Both the position numbers and the translations under genes were made by a program. Of a stretch of 64,000 nt of DNA, positions 35,889 through 45,660 are shown piece by piece; positions within the stretch are counted from its first letter, which is position 1; each line of letters opens with the position of its first letter. This DNA is from Pseudoramibacter alactolyticus ATCC 23263 (lineage in GTDB: Bacteria; Bacillota; Clostridia; Eubacteriales; Eubacteriaceae). The DNA is taken from assembly GCF_000185505.1 (NCBI RefSeq), contig NZ_GL622359.1, positions 1,891,363 to 1,955,362 of the forward strand. Reading direction: 5' to 3'. The notes under the pieces were generated by a model. That model did no database searches, was not told where the DNA came from, and saw only the letters and a list, made by a program, of their open reading frames with translations.

Positions 35889-37097
35889 ATGCAAAAACGG
35901 AAATTGCTCGAAGGAATCAAAGTAATTGAATATGCAAATTTTGTCGCAGCGCCGATCAGCGGCCGTGTGTTGGCTGACTGGGGGGCCGAGGTTATTAAAA
36001 TCGAAGCGGCTTTCGGGGATACAACCCGGGCGGTTGGGATGCAGTGGAATTTCCCGACAGAGGAAGACGAATGTCCGTTGTTTGAAATGGAGAACGCTGG
36101 AAAAAAAGGGATCATCATTGATACCAGACAGCCGGAAGGTGCCCAGGTCATCTATGATTTATTGGAAGATGCCGATATCTTTTTAACGAATACTCGCCAG
36201 AAGGCGCTGGACAAAAGCGGTTTGGATTATAAAACCATTCACGAAAAATATCCGCACATTATTTATGCACATTTGCTGGGTTATGGAGATAAAGGTCCGG
36301 CCAAAGACAATCCCGCTTTTGATTATACGGCTTATTTTGCCAGAGGGGGCGTCGCGGCTAGTCTGATGGAAACCGGCACATCGCCCTGCAATTCGGCAGC
36401 GGCATTGGGTGACCACTATGCGGGAATGAACCTGGTAGCCGGTGTGCTGGCAGCCTTGCATAACAAAACCATCACCGGAGAAGGTGAAAAGGTGACGGTA
36501 TCCCTGTTCCACACAGCTGTCTTTGGTCTTGGTCTTTATGTGAATGCAGCGCAATACGGCTACAATATGCCGATTTCCCGTCGTCAGCCGCCAAATCCGC
36601 TCAATACGACTTATAAATGTGCGGATGATAAATGGCTACAGTTGGCCTTTTTCCAGTATGACAAGTGGTTCCCGGGATTTTGCGATATTGTTATTGAGCG
36701 TTCGGATCTTAAAGGGTCGAAGTACAGCACGATGAAGAGTGTGGTGAATTGCGTTGAAGAATTTGTGGGCATCATGGAGCAGGAATTCGTGAAGCACCCC
36801 ATCGACTATTGGTGCGAACGCCTGCAAAAGGCGGGAATTCCATTTGAAAAGCTCCAGACGCCGGTGGATATTATGAAGGACGAACAATGCTGGGCTAACG
36901 ATTTCCTCATCAATATCAAATATCGTAGCGGCAATGAGCGCGTGATGTTTACGAATCCGGTTCAATTTCCGGACAGAGGTACGCCGGAATATGTGCTCTC
37001 GCCGAAGCTCGGAGAACATACTGAAGAAGTGCTCAAGGAGATCGATTATTCGGACAAAAAACTGGCAGAGCTGAGAGAAAAGAAAGTGATCAATTAA
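35889..37097 (+). CDS. CaiB/BaiF-family CoA transferase (HadA/FldA-like)
   Basis: This type III CoA transferase, 402 aa, moves CoA between the acid product and the 2-hydroxy acid substrate. The N-terminal segment RVLADWGAEVIKIE, the region DECPLFEMENAGKKG and the catalytic aspartate in ALGDHYAGMNLVAG are present. From memory it resembles HadA of the leucine pathway and FldA of the aromatic pathway more than carnitine CaiB, since those also sit with dehydratase activators. I start at ATG 35889, 5 nt after GGAGG; the neighbouring ATG 35886 is too close. It lies between acyl-CoA dehydrogenase and dehydratase activator. Confidence 0.92.
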   Translation: MQKRKLLEGIKVIEYANFVAAPISGRVLADWGAEVIKIEAAFGDTTRAVGMQWNFPTEEDECPLFEMENAGKKGIIIDTRQPEGAQVIYDLLEDADIFLTNTRQKALDKSGLDYKTIHEKYPHIIYAHLLGYGDKGPAKDNPAFDYTAYFARGGVAASLMETGTSPCNSAAALGDHYAGMNLVAGVLAALHNKTITGEGEKVTVSLFHTAVFGLGLYVNAAQYGYNMPISRRQPPNPLNTTYKCADDKWLQLAFFQYDKWFPGFCDIVIERSDLKGSKYSTMKSVVNCVEEFVGIMEQEFVKHPIDYWCERLQKAGIPFEKLQTPVDIMKDEQCWANDFLINIKYRSGNERVMFTNPVQFPDRGTPEYVLSPKLGEHTEEVLKEIDYSDKKLAELREKKVIN

Positions 37098-37153
37098 AAA
37101 AAGGATGATCCGCGCAGTCAGCGCGGGCTGTGTGAATGACATCAAAGGATAAG

Positions 37154-37972
37154 ATGTTTATGACGAAGGTTTATACAATGGGCCTGGACTATGGCTCGAC
37201 AGCCTCGAAGGGCGTGATCTTGTTAAACGGCAGCAAAGTGGTTGAAAGCATTATCTATGCGTCGGGAGCCGGCACATCCGGTCCTCAAAAGGTCATTGAA
37301 GCGCTGGAGGAAAAATCCGGTATGACCATGAGTGATATGGATAAAGTCGTGGTTACGGGGTATGGGCGGATGAGCTTTAAAGCGGCGGATAAGCAGATCA
37401 GCGAGCTGAGCTGTCACGCAAAGGGTGTTCACTTTTTGGTGCCGGATGCGAGAACGGTGATCGATATCGGCGGTCAGGACGCCAAGGCTTTAAGTCTAGA
37501 TGATGACGGCCGGCTGACCAATTTTGTGATGAACGACAAATGCGCGGCTGGAACGGGACGGTTTCTGGATGTGATGTCCGGCGTTTTGGAAACAGAAGTC
37601 TCAGAGCTTGGTGCGTTGTCCGCCCAGGCTTTAAATCCGGTATCCATCAGCAGCACCTGCACGGTCTTTGCGGAATCAGAGGTCATTTCGCATTTATCCA
37701 AGGAAATACCGAAAGAAGACATTATTGCAGGCATTCACGCTTCTGTTGCGGGAAGAGTTTCCGGCCTTGTCAAACGGGTCGGCGTTCGGCAAAAGGTCGT
37801 TATGGTTGGCGGCGTCGCGAGAAATCAAGGCGTTGTGGAGGCGATGGAGGAGGCCCTGGGTGTTGACATCATCGTTCCCGAATTTTGTGCACAACTCAAC
37901 GGGGCATTGGGCGCGGCATTGTTTGCCTATGAAGAAGCAATATCATCAAATCATTATAAGGAGGGAAAGTAA
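37154..37972 (+). CDS. 2-hydroxyacyl-CoA dehydratase activator (archerase ATPase)
   Basis: This 272-aa BadF/BcrA-type ATPase is an oxygen-sensitive [4Fe-4S] homodimer that injects one electron into the dehydratase on ATP hydrolysis. The ATP-binding fold is [15 protein letters not shown] and [15 protein letters not shown]. The two cluster cysteines are in [13 protein letters not shown] and [13 protein letters not shown]-terminal [14 protein letters not shown] closes the fold. I start at ATG 37154 (AAGGA 6 nt upstream); other in-frame Mets lie at 37136 and 37160. Its stop overlaps the next start as TAATG. Confidence 0.94.
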   Translation: MFMTKVYTMGLDYGSTASKGVILLNGSKVVESIIYASGAGTSGPQKVIEALEEKSGMTMSDMDKVVVTGYGRMSFKAADKQISELSCHAKGVHFLVPDARTVIDIGGQDAKALSLDDDGRLTNFVMNDKCAAGTGRFLDVMSGVLETEVSELGALSAQALNPVSISSTCTVFAESEVISHLSKEIPKEDIIAGIHASVAGRVSGLVKRVGVRQKVVMVGGVARNQGVVEAMEEALGVDIIVPEFCAQLNGALGAALFAYEEAISSNHYKEGK

Positions 37973-39192
37973 TGGGAGAAGAAAAAAAAGTAACCGCTAA
38001 AAAAATGATTAACGGCATTCTTGCACAGTCTTATGCAGAAGCCTGGGAAGCAAAAGAGAAGGGGATTCCGGTCGGCTGGGCGACATCCATCTTCCCTCAG
38101 GAAATCGTCACGGCTTTTGATCTGCCGCTGTTGTATCCGGAAAACCAGGCCGCCGGGGTTGCAGCGAAAAAAGAATCGTTGAAGTTGGAAGAGGCCGCAG
38201 AAGCGAAAGGCTATTCCATTGACTTGTGCGCCTATGCCAGAACCAATTTCGGTGTGCTTATTAATGGCGGTTCGGAGAATTTGAATATGCCCAAACCGGA
38301 TTTTCTCTGCTGTTGCAACAACATCTGCAACGAAGTGGTCAAGTGGTATGAAAATATTGCTCGGGAACTGGATATTCCGTTAATTATGATTGACACGGCG
38401 TTTAACGATGAGGATGATGTCAGCGCGAGCCGGATCAAATACTTTGTCGAACAGTTTAAATATGCGATTACTCAGCTGGAAGAAATTTCTGGCAGAAAAT
38501 TTGATCCGACAAAACTTGAAAAAGTGATGGAAATTTCCTCAGAAAACGGAAAACTGTGGAAAAAATCCATGATGATGTCTACCGATGTTTATCCGGCGCC
38601 GATGAACGGCTTCGACTTGTTTACCTACATGGCTGTGATCGTGTGTTATCGCGGGAAGAAGGAAACAACAGAGGCGTTTAAGCTGTTAATCAGTGAGCTG
38701 GAAGAGCACGTTAAAAACGGTACATCGGATAACCGCGCGGAGGAAAAATACCGCATTATGATGGAAGGGATACCCTGCTGGCCCTATATCGGTTATAAAT
38801 TAAGATCCTTTAGCAAATATAAGGTCAATATGACGGGCAGTGTTTACCCTCATGCCTGGGCGCTGCAGTACGAGATGAACGATCTCGAAGGTTTGGCTAA
38901 AGCGTACTCGACCATTTTTAATAATGTCAATCTGAAAAAGATGACGGAATACCGTGTTAATGCGCTTAAGGATGGTAATTGCGAAGGGGCCTTTTACCAT
39001 ATGAATAGAAGCTGCAAGCTGATGAGTTTTATCCAGTACCAGATGGCGCGGGATGTCTATGAACAAACTGGCATTCCCTACACGGGTTTTGACGGCTGTC
39101 AGGCTGATCCACGAGTCTTTACCGAAGCACAGTTTGAAACGCGCCTTCAGGGGCTTGTTGAAGTAATGGATCAGAAAAGGGAGGGCAAATAG
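37972..39192 (+). CDS. 2-hydroxyacyl-CoA dehydratase, alpha subunit
   Basis: This 406-aa subunit of the radical dehydratase (HgdA/HadB/FldB type) removes water from (R)-2-hydroxyacyl-CoA through a ketyl radical. Cysteines for its [4Fe-4S] cluster are visible in PDFLCCCNNICNEVVKWYE and near GIPCWPYIGYKLR. IPVGWATSIFPQEIVTAFDL is typical of the N-terminal domain. GGAGGG precedes ATG 37972, which overlaps the activator stop. It is adjacent to the beta subunit with a 2-nt gap. The preferred acyl chain cannot be told from sequence here. Confidence 0.93.
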   Translation: MGEEKKVTAKKMINGILAQSYAEAWEAKEKGIPVGWATSIFPQEIVTAFDLPLLYPENQAAGVAAKKESLKLEEAAEAKGYSIDLCAYARTNFGVLINGGSENLNMPKPDFLCCCNNICNEVVKWYENIARELDIPLIMIDTAFNDEDDVSASRIKYFVEQFKYAITQLEEISGRKFDPTKLEKVMEISSENGKLWKKSMMMSTDVYPAPMNGFDLFTYMAVIVCYRGKKETTEAFKLLISELEEHVKNGTSDNRAEEKYRIMMEGIPCWPYIGYKLRSFSKYKVNMTGSVYPHAWALQYEMNDLEGLAKAYSTIFNNVNLKKMTEYRVNALKDGNCEGAFYHMNRSCKLMSFIQYQMARDVYEQTGIPYTGFDGCQADPRVFTEAQFETRLQGLVEVMDQKREGK

Positions 39193-39194
39193 AT

Positions 39195-40313
39195 ATGAAA
39201 GCATTATTAGAACGGGTTCAAACGGTTGCCGATCATCCCATTGATGCTATTAATCAATATGTTGATCAGGGCAAAAAAGCGATGGGGATGGTTTTGCCCA
39301 TCGGACCGATGGAATTAGTTGAAGCAGCCGGCATGATGCCGGTTGGCGTTTGGGGGGATTACGGCGTTACCCTTGATCTATCCAAACAATATTTTCCGGC
39401 CTTTGCAGCTTCTGTGGCAATGGTTACCATGGAATACGCCCTCAATGGTACCTATGACAAGCTCAGCGGAATGATTTGCCCGGGATTGACAGATACCTTG
39501 ATTTGCCTGGGGCAAAACTTGGAAGCTGGCGTTAAGGCTTTTCCGACTTTGTTCCTCGCCTATCCGCAGAATCGATTTTTGGAGTGCGGTCACGAATTTA
39601 TGGCTTCAGAGCTTCAAAAACTCCAGGGGCGTCTGGAAGCAATCAGCGGTCAGAAAGTGACGGAAGAAGCGTTGTCGGCGGCAATTGATTTGTACAATGA
39701 ACATCGAAGCGAAATGAGGGAATTTTCTGATCTTGCGGCAAAACACGCAAACACCATCACGAATATTGACCGTTCGAATGTTTATAAGAGCGTCTGGTAT
39801 ATGCCCAGAGCGGAACATCTTGAAATCGTGAAGGCCATTAACGAAAAACTGCGTGCCATGCCGAAAGAAACCTACGACGGCAAGAAAGTCGTGGTGACCG
39901 GACTCCAGTTTGACGACAACAATGTGCTTGGTTTTATGGAAGAAAATCATCTGCGCATTGTTGGTGATTTAGTAGGACACGACTCGGTTCAGTATAACCA
40001 AGATGTACCGGATGACAAAAGTGGCATTGAACGCCTTGCGAGATACTGGCAAAAACTCGAAGGTTTTTCAGTGGCTTATGATCCGAAGAAATTGCGTGGG
40101 AAACTTGTCGCAAAACTGGCCAAAGAAAGAGGTGCAACCGGCGCGATCTTTGCCGTGATGAAATTCTCGGATGATGAAGAATACGATATGCCGATTTGTA
40201 TGAAGGATATTAAGGCTGGTGGCATTATTGCCGTGTCTTTTGAATTTGACCAACAGGAAAGTGCTTCAGAACAAATTAAAACCAGAATCCAGACTTTTGC
40301 GGAAATCTTATAA
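39195..40313 (+). CDS. 2-hydroxyacyl-CoA dehydratase, beta subunit
   Basis: This 372-aa partner (HgdB/HadC/FldC type) carries the second cluster and helps form the active site. LPIGPMELVEAAGMMPVGVWG and SGMICPGLTDTLICLGQN carry the conserved cysteines. The C-terminal half has KVVVTGLQFDDNNVLGFMEE. Translation is probably coupled to the alpha gene just upstream. The segment MKFSDDEEYDMPICMKD has the late conserved cysteine region. Confidence 0.93.
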   Translation: MKALLERVQTVADHPIDAINQYVDQGKKAMGMVLPIGPMELVEAAGMMPVGVWGDYGVTLDLSKQYFPAFAASVAMVTMEYALNGTYDKLSGMICPGLTDTLICLGQNLEAGVKAFPTLFLAYPQNRFLECGHEFMASELQKLQGRLEAISGQKVTEEALSAAIDLYNEHRSEMREFSDLAAKHANTITNIDRSNVYKSVWYMPRAEHLEIVKAINEKLRAMPKETYDGKKVVVTGLQFDDNNVLGFMEENHLRIVGDLVGHDSVQYNQDVPDDKSGIERLARYWQKLEGFSVAYDPKKLRGKLVAKLAKERGATGAIFAVMKFSDDEEYDMPICMKDIKAGGIIAVSFEFDQQESASEQIKTRIQTFAEIL

Positions 40314-40376
40314 GATGCAAGAAAAGCGAAAGATTTTAATAATTTTTCGCTCCCTATTTACATTGAGGAGAACAGA

Positions 40377-41498
40377 ATGGGTAATAATAAAAATTCTCTC
40401 GCTATTGCTTTTGGTGTTGCAGCGGTCTGGTTTGGAGCTCATGTTGGCGGGGGATTTGCAACAGGGAACCAAACAGTTCAATATTTCGTTAAATTCGGTT
40501 GGACGGCCGCTATCGTTCCGGTGTTTGTGATGGCTCTGCTGGCTTGGATCTATTATCAGGCGGTGCTCATCGCTAAAAATCACGACGTTCATTCTTACGA
40601 TAAAATGGCCGAAAAGCTCTACGAACCTTATGGCAGAATCGGAAAAGTGATCTTTGATATCGGTTATCTCGTATTAACGCTTGTTGGAGTGGGCATTGCC
40701 ATCGCAGGAAGTGGCGAATTGTTTAAAGATGTCTTTGGACTCAATTATTATATTGGGATCATTTTAACGGGTTTTATTTTCTTCCTTTTGACGATTTTTG
40801 GCGCTAAGTTGGTGCGAAATGCTTCCAGCGCGATTACATTGCTGATTCTTATTTGTCTCGTTGTTTTGCTGATTCCAGGAATTCGGTCTGGGAGCGAAAA
40901 TCTGAGTAGAATTTTTGCGGAAAAAACCGTTAACGGCTCTTTCGGGCAGGTGCTCTGGCATGCGCTGCTTTACGCGGGATTCCAGTCGCTTGTTGCAGGC
41001 TCTCTGGTCTCAGCGTCACAGACACTTACTGACAAATCGCTTTGTAAAAAATTTGCGGTTGTTGGATTCGTGCTTAATGCCGTGATGACAGTACTGTGCG
41101 CAATCATGATTTTGGGCTATATGCCGGAAGTCGCGGTTAATAAACTGCCAATTTTAACCATTGCAAAGAGCCAGGGATTAGCTTTACTTACAACGGCTTA
41201 TTCCTGCATTCTCTTCCTTGCTTTTGTATCCACGGGTGTCGGTGTGGTATTTGGATTTGTTGCGCGTTACGAAAATGCAATTTTAAAATCGACGAGTCTT
41301 TCGATTCGCCGTGCAGTTATTTCGGCCATTGCCATCATTCTCTCCACAACTATGGCGGTCACGGGCATTACTAAATTGGTGGCAGTTGGTTATGGTTGGC
41401 TTGGACGGTTTTGTATTTTCGTAGTGATATTACCTTTAGCTATTATTGCGCCGATTAAAAATGCAAAGTTTGCCAAGGAGCATCCAGAAGTTGAATAA
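40377..41498 (+). CDS. YkvI-type amino-acid/organic-acid transporter
   Basis: This 373-aa polytopic protein of the APC superfamily (YkvI-like) has about ten hydrophobic helices. The first helix contains the unwound motif AVWFGAHVGGGFATGNQTVQ, typical of LeuT-fold transporters. GAGGAG precedes ATG 40377, 63 nt after the dehydratase gene, and a terminator follows, so it is the last gene of the operon. By context it imports the amino or hydroxy acid feeding the pathway; the substrate is not known. Confidence 0.85.
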   Translation: MGNNKNSLAIAFGVAAVWFGAHVGGGFATGNQTVQYFVKFGWTAAIVPVFVMALLAWIYYQAVLIAKNHDVHSYDKMAEKLYEPYGRIGKVIFDIGYLVLTLVGVGIAIAGSGELFKDVFGLNYYIGIILTGFIFFLLTIFGAKLVRNASSAITLLILICLVVLLIPGIRSGSENLSRIFAEKTVNGSFGQVLWHALLYAGFQSLVAGSLVSASQTLTDKSLCKKFAVVGFVLNAVMTVLCAIMILGYMPEVAVNKLPILTIAKSQGLALLTTAYSCILFLAFVSTGVGVVFGFVARYENAILKSTSLSIRRAVISAIAIILSTTMAVTGITKLVAVGYGWLGRFCIFVVILPLAIIAPIKNAKFAKEHPEVE

Positions 41499-41559
41499 GA
41501 ACTATCCTTTTCCTTGAAATAAAAATGTAAAAAGAAGAAGTTAAAAAGGGCCATTAAAC

Positions 41560-41592
41560 GCTATCGCAGGTGTATTCTGCGGTAGCTTTTTA
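41560..41592 (+). terminator. Terminator of the dehydratase operon
   Basis: GCTATCGCAG-N7-CTGCGGTAGC followed by TTTTTAT, 62 bp after the transporter stop. It marks the end of intact DNA before the CRISPR remnant. Confidence 0.85.
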
Positions 41593-41595
41593 TAT

Positions 41596-42117
41596 TTGGC
41601 TGGCGCCCGAGAGGTGATCGATTGCGACGGGATTCCGCTGGTGATGCTGCCGGCACCCGAACGCGCCGGAAAATCCGATGCCCTCAAGCCGGGTTTCAGC
41701 CGGGCATCCAAGATACGCAGGGCCAAACGCTTTATGGCGGGCAGCGCACGGCTCCCAGGCCCTATGTGGTGATCGATCTGGAAACGGACGGCCTCGACGC
41801 GGCGAAGAACCGGATCATTGAGATCGGCGCCGTGAAGGTCGATGGGCAAACCGTATCGACCTTTGAACAGTTGATCGTGCATCCGCATAGGTTGCCGAAA
41901 AAAATCACCGATCCCACCGGAATCACGGATACGCTGCTGGCTGATGGCGGCCGGCCGGAAGCCGAAGCGATCAAAGCGTTTCTGGCTTTTATCGGCAGTG
42001 ATGATCTCATCAGATATCATGTCGATTTTGATGTTCAATTTATCAATCAGACTTTGCACCGCATGGATATAGAGCCGCTAATAAGGTGTATGATTTAGTG
42101 AGAGCCGGGGGTGAATA
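41596..42117 (+). pseudogene. cas2: Remnant of a type I-E Cas2-DnaQ fusion gene
   Basis: Three frames together form one eroded protein. The first (about 41601-41650) reads REVIDCDGIPLVMLPAPE, the C-terminal end of a Cas2e domain. A second frame (from about 41755) carries a DEDDh exonuclease: PYVVIDLETDGLDAAKNRII with Asp-x-Glu, then LIRYHVDFDVQFINQTL, where His is the second motif. A third (42084-42117) reads NKVYDLVRA before a stop. The N-terminal most of Cas2 and the C-terminal third of the exonuclease are gone. Cas2-DEDDh fusions occur in type I-E loci of Firmicutes. No other cas gene is seen. Confidence 0.75.
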
Positions 42118-42141
42118 AACACAATACTTGACAAATTGACC

Positions 42142-42840
42142 CTATTTTTTATCGTAGAGGAAATATTCAACCTTCCGCGGATGGATATAGAAATCCACAT
42201 CTTCCACCATTGCTGCTATTTTATCTGAGTACAGTCCCGCCGCGTTAATGACGATCGTCGGTTGAAAGGTTCCAATGGTAGCATCAACACTTTCGATTTT
42301 TCTCTGATCGACATGAATATTGGTGACTTCGGTATTTAAATAGATCTTAACGCCATTCATCACCGCATTTTCTGCTATATGCCATGATCCAGTCAAAGGG
42401 ATTAACCGTGCCGCTATTAGGATCATGCAAGCCGTATTTAACATCTGGATTGATGTTGGGCTCTAGTGCCATCATTTCATCATGACCCACAATCCGAACA
42501 CCCTTTAATCCATTTTTCTCGGCATTTTCGACTTCTGCTTTCATCGTTTTAAGATGTTCGTCGTTAAATCCTGCAAAGACAGGTCCTGTATGGCGAAAAT
42601 CAACATTGAGCTCGCGACAAACTTTATCGTAAACTTGTGTGTTCGCTCTGAGGCATAGTTGTCCCTTTAACTTCGTGCCATCAATATTGTAACCACTATG
42701 AATCATTGAAGAATTTGCTTTGCTTGTTTCCATGCAAACATCATCCTGATTTTCCATCAGCATAATATCGAGATTATAATGCGATAATTTTCTTGCAATC
42801 GCTGACCCGACGACCCCAGTACCGATAATCAGAATATCCG
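42142..42840 (-). pseudogene. Broken FAD-dependent oxidoreductase (GlpA/LhgO-like)
   Basis: Two overlapping minus-strand frames form the N-terminal half of a DAO-fold flavoenzyme. The dinucleotide site reads ILIIGTGVVGSAIARKLSHY near 42830-42770. It is followed by SKANSSMIHSGYN (the K-A-N-S..-H-S-G-Y flavin motif), and after a frameshift near 42370 by ENAVMNGVKIYLNTEVTNI and TIVINAAGLYSDKIA. The sequence stops after about 230 residues where relatives have 400-500, and the expected start codon is CTG. It is AT-rich like the island to its right. The substrate would have been glycerol 3-phosphate or a 2-hydroxy acid. Confidence 0.75.
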
Positions 42841-43032
42841 TTTTCAGAAATTCCTTTCTTAAGATATATAGAACTTCTATGAAATATTTTATAATGCATG
42901 TTTTAAATTTCCAGACTGAAGATATTTTCTAATAACTTGAGTTTAAGTTTTTCAAAAAATCCCCTCATGAATAGTTGTAATTCTCTCACATCTATATACG
43001 AAGGGATTTTCCAAAATGTATACAACCTTAAT

Positions 43033-44028
43033 TTATCCGACAAATGAAGGGGCATACTTTGAAGCAACCTTAATTGTCTCAACCAGACTAACCTCGCTTG
43101 CTATTCCTTTCCCAGCGATATCAAAAGCAGTCCCATGATCTACTGAAGTTCGCAGAATCGGCATCCCACCTGTAATAGATACTGTTCTGTCAAAATCTAA
43201 GGTTTTTGCCGCGACATGCCCTTGATCATGATACAAAGAAAGTACACTGTCAAATCTGCCTTCCAAGGCTTGATGAAAAATAGAATCCGCACCTATCGGA
43301 CCGAAAACATTATATCCTTCTTCTTTCAATTCTTGCACAGCAGGAATAATGTCTGTTTGTTCTTCTGTCCCAAGAATTCCATGTTCACCACAATGGGGAT
43401 TTAATCCGGCCACAGCCATACTTGGATTTTCCAATCCCAACTGTTTTAAAACAGCGATACCCCTTTTAACATAATCTTTTATTCTGGATTTAGTAACCAT
43501 GTCGCATGCCTGTCTTAATGAAACATGTCGGGATAGAAAAAGGATTCGCATTCTCTGAACTTCAAAAAGAGTCAGTGGATCTTCCGTTCCCGTCAAGGCT
43601 CCAAATATTTCTGTATGACCAATATACGGAACACCGGCCAATTTAATAGCTTCTTTATTAATTGTTGTTGTCGTAACAGCATCGACTTCTCTATCCATAG
43701 CCAGTTTGATGGCTTGTTCAATATACTCATAAGCTGCTCGACCACACATTGGATTAACTTTTCCAAATGAAAATTTCTCCATATCAATATTAGAAATATT
43801 TATAACATTTAAAATATTGCCATCATCGACAGCTTCTTTTGGGTTCTCAATAATATGGAGTTTTTGAAAAGAACCGACAATTTTCATTGCATTTTCTATA
43901 ATCTGCTTGTCACCAATCGCAATGCAAATCGCACGTTCATAAACTTGTTTGTTTTTTAAGGCTTTAACACTAATTTCTGGCCCTATTCCAGCTGGGTCCC
44001 CAATAGGTATAGCAATTTTAGGTTTCAT
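43033..44028 (-). CDS. pdxA2: PdxA2-type 4-phospho-acid dehydrogenase
   Basis: This 331-aa protein of the PdxA family starts IAIPIGDPAGIGPEISVKAL. It has metal and substrate motifs GVPYIGHTEIFGALTG, GLNPHCGEHG and LYHDQGHVAAKTL, with DHGTAFDIAGKG at the end. Beside a DUF1537 kinase, PdxA proteins act as D-threonate/erythronate-4-phosphate dehydrogenases (PdxA2) rather than in vitamin B6 synthesis; that reassignment is established for such gene pairs. It would oxidise the 4-phosphorylated acid sugar, with decarboxylation to dihydroxyacetone phosphate. It lies 43 nt downstream of the kinase gene, same operon. Confidence 0.9.
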   Translation of the reverse strand: MKPKIAIPIGDPAGIGPEISVKALKNKQVYERAICIAIGDKQIIENAMKIVGSFQKLHIIENPKEAVDDGNILNVINISNIDMEKFSFGKVNPMCGRAAYEYIEQAIKLAMDREVDAVTTTTINKEAIKLAGVPYIGHTEIFGALTGTEDPLTLFEVQRMRILFLSRHVSLRQACDMVTKSRIKDYVKRGIAVLKQLGLENPSMAVAGLNPHCGEHGILGTEEQTDIIPAVQELKEEGYNVFGPIGADSIFHQALEGRFDSVLSLYHDQGHVAAKTLDFDRTVSITGGMPILRTSVDHGTAFDIAGKGIASEVSLVETIKVASKYAPSFVG

Positions 44029-44071
44029 TATTTACAAAACTCCTTTTTATAAAACAAAATTTCATTTCAAA

Positions 44072-45379
44072 TTACATATTCAACTCGGATATAAGTTTTG
44101 CAATGCATATATTAATTGCGTCCGGGCTTCCAGTCATACCACCCTTTGTAACAATGTATTTTTGAGGAAAATCGCCTCCAATCAACACACCTGCCGCTGC
44201 CAAAGGGACTGGTTCATCAATTAATTTTAAGCCAAGAAGATGCGTCACTTTGCAAAAGGCCGCTGTCATGTCGCCGCCACTTGAATATATCCCCTGTATC
44301 GCCGGGACCTTTTCTAAAATTTTATGCGCGATTGTTGCCATTGAAAAATTAATAATATCGCTTACTTCGTCAACAGTCTTTTTCATTTTTTTGGCAATAA
44401 CAGGTAAATCCAATCGATACTCTGGCTGTATGCCATCTCCCGTCACACTAAAAAGATCATAATTATCAATTTGCGCCAGAACAGTTTGTACCGCCCGATT
44501 AATTTCTGTTTCGCGTTCTTTCTCTGATTTTATTAACTGTTCTGTTTTAACATAAACGTTAAAAACCTGCTGCGCAAGCCAAAAATTTTCCATCTGCGTT
44601 TTAGCAACAGGATTTACGCTCCCTTGGATTAATAAAATTTTATTTTTATATCTTTTTTTTTCAGAAACAATTAGTTTAGAAGCTAAGGTTGCTGTAAAGG
44701 CCCCAGGATCCACGGCAATAAAATGAATGTTACTTGCTATTACTGCCTCACTAATCATATTGATATCTTCTTGAGTTATCGCATCAAAAATTATAATACG
44801 ATTTCCTTCATGTACTAATAATTTTATTTCATTTGAAAGCCATTCTTTTCCTCTATCAATATCCCGGATCATAATTGATGCAACAGGATACTTTGTTTGC
44901 TGTTCAAATAATTTTTTGACTCTTGAATCTTGAACAGGTGTCTTTGGATCTAATGCAGCCTCAGTTTTGTGTAAGATCACACCATCAACCGTTAAATAGC
45001 CACCAATAGACACACGCCCCGACGCTGGTGCACATGGAACAACGATAGCCGTGTAATCTTCCCCCATCGCATCGAGCATTGCATCTGTTTCAGCGCCCAA
45101 ATTTCCTCTTAACGTGCTATCAATTCTCTTATTTAAAAGTGACAAAGATTTATTTTTAAACATCTTTGTGAGACGAAATACTTTTTTATAGGCTTCATCT
45201 TGATTAATACAACGGCTATCCGTTGTAAATGTTACACAATCACTTTCATTAATCTCAGCGCTTTCTTCATCATCAGGGCAATTTAAAATTGTTGATGTCG
45301 AATAGCCTTGCTCTCGTAATAAAACACCAGTGGCATTCGCCCCTGTTAAATCATCTGCTATTACCACACACTTAAGCAT
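44072..45379 (-). CDS. Four-carbon acid-sugar kinase (DUF1537 family)
   Basis: This 435-aa kinase has the N-terminal substrate domain VVIADDLTGANATGVLLREQ, the second motif CVTFTTDSRCIN and the HRIDSTLRGN-type segment NKRIDSTLRGNLGAETDAML. Its nucleotide half has YSSGGDMTAAFCK and VTKGGMTGSPDAIN. Characterised members phosphorylate D-threonate, D-erythronate, 3-oxo-tetronates or 3-oxo-isoapionate at O4. The pairing with PdxA2 points to D-threonate/D-erythronate; the nearby RuBisCO-like gene points to a 3-oxo-acid variant. ATG 45379 has GGGGGG as ribosome site about 9 nt upstream. Confidence 0.9.
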   Translation of the reverse strand: MLKCVVIADDLTGANATGVLLREQGYSTSTILNCPDDEESAEINESDCVTFTTDSRCINQDEAYKKVFRLTKMFKNKSLSLLNKRIDSTLRGNLGAETDAMLDAMGEDYTAIVVPCAPASGRVSIGGYLTVDGVILHKTEAALDPKTPVQDSRVKKLFEQQTKYPVASIMIRDIDRGKEWLSNEIKLLVHEGNRIIIFDAITQEDINMISEAVIASNIHFIAVDPGAFTATLASKLIVSEKKRYKNKILLIQGSVNPVAKTQMENFWLAQQVFNVYVKTEQLIKSEKERETEINRAVQTVLAQIDNYDLFSVTGDGIQPEYRLDLPVIAKKMKKTVDEVSDIINFSMATIAHKILEKVPAIQGIYSSGGDMTAAFCKVTHLLGLKLIDEPVPLAAAGVLIGGDFPQKYIVTKGGMTGSPDAINICIAKLISELNM

Positions 45380-45518
45380 AATTATCCCCCCTTGAATACA
45401 AAAATATTCAAATCAAATTTCCCCTGATTCGAGCAAATTTCTACTCTTATAATGAATGAAAAACGTTTTATTTTCTAGTGTGAAAATATTTTTGCTCTTA
45501 AAATTAAAAAATAATTGT

Positions 45519-45660
45519 TTTACAATATGTTTGTAAACGTAGTTCTTTGCTGAGAAAGGAGGAGGAATTTCATCATGTTTTTCATATTATCACGATTTTA
45601 AAGTTGCAAAGGAGGGAGTGTAGTTTATATTTGTGAAGATTTGATTTTGAGAAAGGAGGA
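45519..45660. promoter_or_regulatory. Divergent control region of the acid-sugar island
   Basis: An inverted repeat TTTACA-N7-TGTAAA lies at 45519-45537 and could be an operator. Three strong ribosome sites follow on the + strand: AAAGGAGGAGG before a seven-codon ORF MFFILSRF-stop (ATG near 45575), AAAGGAGGGAG near 45608 with no long frame, and AAAGGAGGA before the membrane-protein gene. The region suggests translated leaders or vestiges of lost small genes. Confidence 0.5.

Noticed and set aside
35889-37097. Carnitine CoA transferase CaiB with the neighbouring acyl-CoA dehydrogenase as CaiA
   Set aside because: No caiC, caiD or caiT is present, and the next genes are a 2-hydroxyacyl-CoA dehydratase and its activator, as in Had/Fld clusters.
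43033-44028. Vitamin B6 biosynthetic pdxA
   Set aside because: The gene lies in an operon with a DUF1537 kinase and not with pdxJ or serC, so the PdxA2 role is preferred.
45452-45475. Catabolite-response (cre) site near the acid-sugar genes
   Set aside because: AAAACGTTTT is present, but outer positions deviate from the cre consensus at several places.
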